Shown here: positions 58,151 through 64,000 of the stretch, piece by piece
Layout: every line of letters begins with the position of its first letter
Numbering within the stretch: position 1 is the stretch's first letter
Source: Acanthaster planci
Taxonomy: Eukaryota > Echinodermata > Asteroidea > Valvatida > Acanthasteridae
Length of the DNA: 64,000 nt
Direction: 5' to 3'
Assembly: GCF_001949145.1 (NCBI RefSeq)
Contig: NW_019091498.1
Span: forward strand, 329,724 to 393,723
Translations under genes and position numbers: made by a program
Notes under the pieces: model-generated
What the model saw: the letters and a program-made list of their open reading frames with translations, nothing else
Told to the model about the DNA's origin: nothing
The model's database searches: none

Positions 58151-58980
58151 ATCTATAGTGAGGAGGCCACATCACAAGAATAAAACACACAGCACTTAGA
58201 ATCCCGTCCTTGTGGGGAAAATAAGTCTTAGAATGGTTAGCTTTTCTGTGAATTGAATGATTAAGTTATACTTTGCGGCCAAGGCCAGCACAAATGAGAT
58301 TATTCACGTATATATACATTTTAATGGCTCATTAAAAGGATGCCTCGTATTTTTTTATGGTTATAACGTTTCCTAACAGATGGGGGAGGGTTCCCGCCGG
58401 GGCAGCCCCCTCGCACTCCCTCCCGCGATGGGCGGCCATTAGTACCCTTGCATGGAGCGATGAGGGCGAAAATTGCCCTGTACTACGACGAAATGTATAG
58501 GCTGAAATGTAGCTATCTCCAGGCTTGATTTTAATTGTGCTCTTTTCGGGAACCGAAGACAGGATCCGATAATAGAGGAATCTGTGTTCCTTCCTCTACA
58601 ATATGACGACCGTATCCATGGGTATAAGGCCACGGCATAATTAGTTAACAACTTCAAAAATCATAAAAATCGTGTTACCAAACCCCAACAGGGCCCTACT
58701 GTGACTTTTATTGTGGAAATACGGCATATGCGAATAAGTTATGATTTAAAATAATAATTCTTCCAAATGCAACACCCATTTGGTACAAAGCAAAATTAAA
58801 GGGCTTAAAGAAAGGAAACAATACCACATTTTTAAGAGTATAATCTTGAGACTGCCATTCAAGGCAATGTCCGTACGCTAATCGACATGAGGGTAGGTAA
58901 ACAATATTGTAAGCAACACTTCACTATGCAATCATGCCAGAGTCCAATTTCATGCAGCCAGTCAGCAGAAAGATTTTTCT
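58151..58980. other. Intergenic, nothing recognised
   Basis: AT-rich sequence with one GC-rich C-run segment (58380-58440). No gene is supported. Confidence 0.5.
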
Positions 58981-58993
58981 TTCCCCCTAAAAT

Positions 58994-59085
58994 AAAATCA
59001 TACTGAAATTGGAGGATTTGGGACCGTTGGGGTTAAGCCCTAAAAGCCCCAACAGTCCCAAGTCCTCCAATTTCAATATGATTTT
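58994..59085. mobile_element. Palindromic element with 39-bp arms
   Basis: The left arm 58994-59032 (aaaatcatactgaaattgga, then ggatttgggaccgttgggg) and right arm 59047-59085 pair with about two mismatches around a 14-base loop. Single-arm relatives occur at 13072-13128 and 36335-36400. Confidence 0.85.
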
Positions 59086-59099
59086 ACACAAATAGCAGA

Positions 59100-61366
59100 C
59101 TTCTTGTGCCTTTCAAAGGTCTACTGAATAGAGGAAAGAAAAACCAAAGAAAACCTCACACGCAGTGTGCAAATAACTACTTTAAAAAACTAATAACCAG
59201 CTTTTCCTCTGCAAATACTTTGCTTGGCAAACGTCTTGGCTTAACAGCTGCATGTAACTGGCCTCAGCTGTAACTCTGAAATTGTCTCGTTACTTTTCTT
59301 CTGATTAACATCAGAATAATCAACATTAGTGACTTTACAGCCTTCAAATTAAGGAAGCGAGTGTTTAAGCTGATCAGCTGTCCATCTATTCCGAGATAAG
59401 ACTAGTTTTCCCAGAACACAGGCGGCATTCACACACACCATCCTTACTAGTAGGACCCTGCGACTGTGTAACATAAGTTTTATTCATCTCCTCTACTGCC
59501 AAAACAGGTAAGAATTTGACATTTTCTAGCATCATCTTTCAGAAAATAACTTCCCAATCCTTCCACTGTGCAAAAGAACGAAGACTTCCCAAAGCTGCAA
59601 AGGACTGACACATGAAAGAAGTTCAAAAGTGAGAAAAACAAAAATGTAGAAGTGCCCTAAAAGTAAGGACTGACGTTCACTTCACGCTCTGCCGCACGTG
59701 TGCCGCACGTGTATACATATAAGTAAGCACGTTATGGAGCATAATTTCCATGGCTAACATGATTGGAAATACTTTGCATTCTCTGTTTTGAATACGGAAC
59801 GAAATGCCCCTTATAATTGGTTTCAGTACTATTAGGAAGACCAATCACTGCATGACTTGATTTCCACATTGCAAATGTGGCAAATAGAGACGTTACAAAA
59901 ACACGCTTCCTCGTTGACTTGACAGTCGGCATCACTTCTCATATAAAATTAAGGTAATATGATACATGGACAAGTGATTGCTTGGCAAATTGGACATTCG
60001 GAAAGGGAGGGTTCAAACAAAGACGACTTATACATTTCTTCTTAAATATCTGCAGTTCCTGCCTGCAATGTGCAACGGCCTTGATTCTGTGTCTTGCAAG
60101 AAGTGAGGAATATTGCTACAATAGCCTGACGGAGTATAACGCATGCATGTATATATTGTACATTGTGTCTGAACACCCAATACAGTCATTTATAGCTGCT
60201 CGATGCAATACTGCAATTCCTTTGAACATCACTCTTTTGCAGGAATAAATAAAAGAGGTTGGGGTGTATTTGTGCCATTTTAGTGATAAAAACCTTTGCT
60301 TTCAATATGCCCATTTTTCGAAACTGACATATCAGATAAAAATGGGAATGAAACACGGCTGAGATTATGAAAAAACCCCAGTTATTTTACACTTAGGTGC
60401 TTCAAATAAATGACTGTTTTGATTCCAATTTGCTATTTGACCATAACTGGGTCAATAGTATTGCCACTGTTCAGTCTCGTCCCCCCCAACAGTATTCAAA
60501 GAATGCTAATTAGTCCTGATGAACCTTTAGTTGAACACAAATCATACCACAAAACTTCAACAATGTTTCATTCTTCCCAAACTTTACTTCCATCTTGACG
60601 TACATGTAGTAAGCACGTTTGGAGAACCACATGACACAGTTTAATTGCAGTGAAAAACCAGCATCATTTTTATCCTGGATGTATCCGAACAATATCAATA
60701 GCGGCATATATGCACAAATACTGTTGCCTTTGAAGTTCATATATGCTCACCCATTTACATTTAGTACATAATTTTGCTTTCTCCCTCGATAACAACGAAT
60801 TCTAAACTAATATAAAAGTATGCAAATATATACATTGTGCCAGTATGTCATAGTACATGATGGCCTGCATGTATATGTACAAATTAAGGTGCATGTACAC
60901 AACACAGTACTAATCCAAATTACATTCCCATTGCCAAATTTATATACCACAGAATCACATCTAAGTACATTCGAAGAATAACAAAAAAGGTCTTCAGTGG
61001 CACGTGTACTATTTTGCATGATTCGATATATTTCCTTAATCAGTTCTAAAGTAAGCCTTAACATCAGCTTTTGGAATTAAAATGCAACAACTTCCTTTAT
61101 ACATGTACAGTCTCTTCAGAATGACTTCCGTCTCACAGAACAAAAAAAGGTTCTTGCGTGGATTCTGATTGTAAAATTCCAAATGCAAATCTGTGCAGAA
61201 TCCATTCAAACAAGAGAATAAAAAAAAATTCAGAAGAAACAATTTGAGCCAGTTCATCAAATTTCTGTCATGAAACTTTTTATACACAATGATTTACGCA
61301 GTCACATCATAGCAGCCAAACTCTTACTTTTTTTTAGATATAAAAACAAATGCAATATGTACATGT
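59100..61366. other. Non-coding; right part probably the 3' untranslated region of the next gene
   Basis: No supported gene. The part adjoining 61366 should be 3' untranslated sequence of the minus-strand gene that ends at 61367. tttatt words (aataaa on the minus strand) occur in it, but no poly(A) site can be chosen. Confidence 0.45.
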
Positions 61367-61886
61367 TCAAAATTGCGTCGCCTCCTCTGGTGTATATTCA
61401 CTGTCGATACTCTCCGCGGGCTTTCGACTTTTCTGTGATGGCGGTGGGGGAGGGGGTGATATAGTAGGCCGGGAAAGACTCGTGGATTTAGGTCTTAGCG
61501 TCGGCGAGGGTGGCACGTTATCAGCAACCACCAACGGCGGGGGTGAGATGGGCACGCGAGACTCACGTCCCTGGCTGTTCTTCTTGGCAGGGACTGGCGG
61601 CCGCCCTGGCTTCTCCAGCACGGGCGGCTTGTCCGCCTTGGGGGGCTTTTCAAGTTTAGCGGGCTTGTCGGCTTTTGATGGTCTGTCCGGTCGCTCGGGC
61701 GTGACCTTCTCCGTCGGGTGGCTGGGTGGATTGCCGTTGACGTTGTTGACGCTGAGGGTGGACGAGGACGGTACTGGGGTGTCTCTGGGTAGGGACGAGT
61801 TGGGCGATTGAGTTGGTGACACACCTGGAATGGGAGGAGCTGGATTCTTCTTTAGCGATCGTCTAGGTAACGAGGATGACTTCAAT
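61367..61886 (-). CDS. C-terminal exon of a proline-rich, SH3-ligand-type protein
   Basis: The acceptor gttaccacag|attgaag begins an exon of about 172 codons ending in a stop at 61369-61367. It reads SSSLPRRSLKKNPAPPIPG, then a Lys/Pro-rich stretch of repeated KADKP, KLEKPPKADKP and VLEKPGRPPVPAKK units, then SPPPLVV, SPTLRPKSTSLSR and PTISPPPPPPSQKSRKP, ending acidic with EYTPEEATQF. The PxxP and RxxPxxP-like motifs suggest SH3 binding. SLKK-PAPP-type motifs recall the tails of ARHGAP17/ARHGAP44 (RICH) RhoGAPs, a weak resemblance from memory. No globular domain is present, and upstream exons lie to the right, outside what I can identify. Confidence 0.7.
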
Positions 61887-62660
61887 CTGTGGTAACAACA
61901 ATCATCCAGAGGATGGATCAGTACATGCATGTAGCTAAAGTCACATGATTAGCATTTCACACACTGAACATCTGTTCTACATGTACATTTGTTATGATCA
62001 GAAGGACTTACTGGCACACACCATTTTTTGCTCAGGATTTTTTTCATTACATAAATACTTGATTCAGCATTGACTTATGTGACTCTTAGTTTCCTTGAAA
62101 ATATGCATTTCCAATGTGGCTAATTGAGTAGCAGACTTTTTAAAATGATGCTTGATAAACAGCAGTACTTCTCCAGTGTGATTTCTCTCATAGTCCATTA
62201 TTGCACCTGTTGGAGGTTAAAGCCTGTATATCATACACCTTATGCAACATGAAGCAGCGTTGTAAAGTATGCTAACTGATGCAATGTCTCCTATACTGAG
62301 GGAAGCTGGGAATGTTAATATACCACCCCGCAATGACAATTAGAAGGCAGCCGCAAACATGATCAGTGAATGCCAACCAGTGATGCCACACCGCAATAAG
62401 AGGATGAAACGGTCTGGTTTCCCGCTACCAGCAAATGCAGAGGAAGAGTGCATCCTACTGATCTTAAAGGAATGACTGTGTATGCCCTGTTAAGAAGTCT
62501 TTCCATCTGTCCATGCCTTGTCAAACTACAGCGATCTTTACCAAGAGTCCATCGAGTTGAAGCATACAACGGGATCTCTGTGGTAGCTTGCATTTATGTT
62601 TCTGTATCGGTTTAATTTCTACCTCTCACATCTACGCGATCTTAAAGCTGCAACTTACAT
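61887..62660. other. Probable intron of the proline-rich gene
   Basis: No exon with clear coding sequence is seen. Confidence 0.45.
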
Positions 62661-63204
62661 GTACACTACGGAGCTCTGGAAGTGCCATCCGACCTGTTCA
62701 GATACCGAGATAATTTTTCTCACTAAGTCGACTTATAAAGCGTATTTAGTCAATTTAACGAGATAAATGATGTAGTCGACTTCCTAATTCTAGTAAGTCG
62801 ACTTGGCGAGATAATCCATGTCATCAAGTGTACTATATGCAGGCATGTACTGACTACTCACGAGTGAACATGACCTGCAGCGTATTTTCTCGCCAATTCA
62901 ACTTGCTGGAGCTGGGAAATCGACTTAACAAAATTTATTTCGACGAGTCGACATAGTGAATTCTGGAAGTAGACTTGATGACATAAATTATCTTACCAAG
63001 TCGATATAGGGAACTCTGGAAGCAGGCTTTATGTCACAAAATATCTCACGATGTCGACTTAGTTAGTCCTATAGTTAGGAAGTCGACTTAACTACATCAT
63101 TTATCTCGTTAAATTGACTAAATACGCTTTTTTAGTTGACTTACTAGGATAAATTATCTCGGTATCTGAATAAGTCGGATGGCACTCATAGAGTGCCGTA
63201 GTAC
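62661..63204. mobile_element. Large foldback element, about 120-bp inverted arms
   Basis: The left arm starts gtacactacggagctctgg, then gtgccatccgac, cagataccgagataatt and agcgtatttagtcaatttaa. It mirrors the right arm ending in ctgaataagtcggatggcac and gtgccgtagtac. The interior repeats aagtcgactt and agtcgac words about every 25-45 bp. Length is 544 bp, with no coding capacity. Confidence 0.88.
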
Positions 63205-64000
63205 ACAGCACGTCTCTTTCCGTTCTAAATTACCTCCCTATTTCTTCGTTTTCCTCCCACTGTACTTGCCTTCCTTTTGGAGTGTCTCTCAAGTCTTAAG
63301 TCCTCACTCTTTGTTATAAAGTGAGTGGTTCCATTTCCATAATTGTAGTTATATACTTGCCGTTTGTACATGCAAATTCCATGTTTGTGGTTTCAGTGTG
63401 GCGAGGAAAGTAAATTTGCTTGGCTTAAGTCCAACTTTTCATTTATTTACCTGCTTTAATAAAGATGCGTCTGTTTGTAGTTTTAGTGCTTTTGAATACT
63501 TTAGATATTTGTCCTTGTAATTGTTGCTTTTGGTTTTGGTATTAAAATTTTATGAATCAAAGTTTATTTTTATTCACAGCAAACTAAACCTGTGTGTGGA
63601 TGCTTCTAATTGTGGCAAATGTAAGATGTGGTTGAGAATGAGAAGTTTCAACCTCTGAAATAATGCTTGTGTGACAGCTTGGCAATTTCAAAGAAAAACA
63701 TTTTGCCAGTCTAGCCTCTCTTTCATTTCAATATGGTGGTTCTATGTAAGCACAGTGGAATACATTAATACCTATACTTACTCATACATTATTAAGAGTC
63801 TTTTGTCAAGTCATATCACTGAGATATACTACAAGACTGAGAAAAAACTGAGTTGAGCATGTGTATAGGAATGAAAAAGAATTAATTTGCAGTCTCCAAC
63901 TTTCAAAACAAAATACTAAAACTAACAAGAATCTGAATTATGGAATCCACAAAAAAGTGAATTCTAGTTCAAACTCGAGGTGGCTACAACTTGCTCTGTC
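63205..64000. other. No gene recognised at the right edge
   Basis: AT-rich sequence that is probably intron of the proline-rich minus-strand gene. No coding exon, RNA or repeat boundary is supported. Confidence 0.45.

Noticed and set aside
1-64000. CRISPR arrays, operons, bacterial promoters or riboswitches
   Set aside because: The window is intron-containing animal DNA. The tandem repeats have no spacer pattern and no prokaryotic gene organisation is present.

Overview
The window is eukaryotic nuclear DNA from a marine invertebrate, most likely a non-vertebrate deuterostome (cephalochordate, echinoderm or hemichordate grade). The sequence cannot decide between these. The evidence is intron-rich genes whose proteins resemble vertebrate orthologues (compared from memory), a BEL/Pao LTR retrotransposon, non-LTR retrotransposon remnants, and many short inverted-repeat elements in introns. 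There are two assembly gaps (38806-39132 and 52473-52663). No prokaryotic features are present.

Layout. Positions 1-7300 hold a 53-bp tandem repeat, a decayed BEL/Pao element (1036-6126, plus strand, with a probable 3' LTR) and A-rich simple sequence. Positions 7466-8951 hold a broken copy of a multi-copy protein family of unknown function. Positions 9990-11775 hold another transposon fragment whose end reappears inverted at 20630-21345. Three host genes follow. (1) DNAAF5/HEATR2 lies on the minus strand at 13825-26631. Its 8 exons join in phase to about 785 codons and encode a cytoplasmic HEAT-repeat factor for axonemal dynein arm assembly. (2) SPSB3 lies on the plus strand at 29389-34409. 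It has 4 coding exons and 467 codons, with SPRY and SOCS boxes, and is a substrate adaptor for a Cullin-RING ubiquitin ligase. (3) An EME1/EME2-type gene lies on the minus strand at 39427-55520, with 13 modelled coding exons. It is the non-catalytic partner of the MUS81 structure-specific endonuclease. Its first exon encodes a CUE-like ubiquitin-binding fold. A C-terminal, proline-rich SH3-ligand-like exon of a further minus-strand gene sits at 61367-61886; the rest of that gene lies beyond the right edge.

DNAAF5 and SPSB3 are head to head about 2.7 kb apart. SPSB3 and EME are tail to tail. From memory, SPSB3 and EME2 are also tail-to-tail neighbours on human 16p13.3, which suggests old microsynteny and favours the EME2/ancestral-EME reading. 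The three genes have no obvious shared pathway.

Most of the remaining structure is short non-autonomous DNA transposons. These include a TTAA-flanked (piggyBac-like) family with at least five copies, two long TA-flanked elements with pogo/Tc1-like ends inside EME introns, hAT-like and Harbinger-like MITEs, long foldback elements (36438-36802, 62661-63204), and one clear nested insertion (a TTAA element inside a palindromic element at 44561-45208). Exon boundaries were read by hand from GT/AG sites and reading phase. Gene identities rest on remembered family sequences, not on searches.
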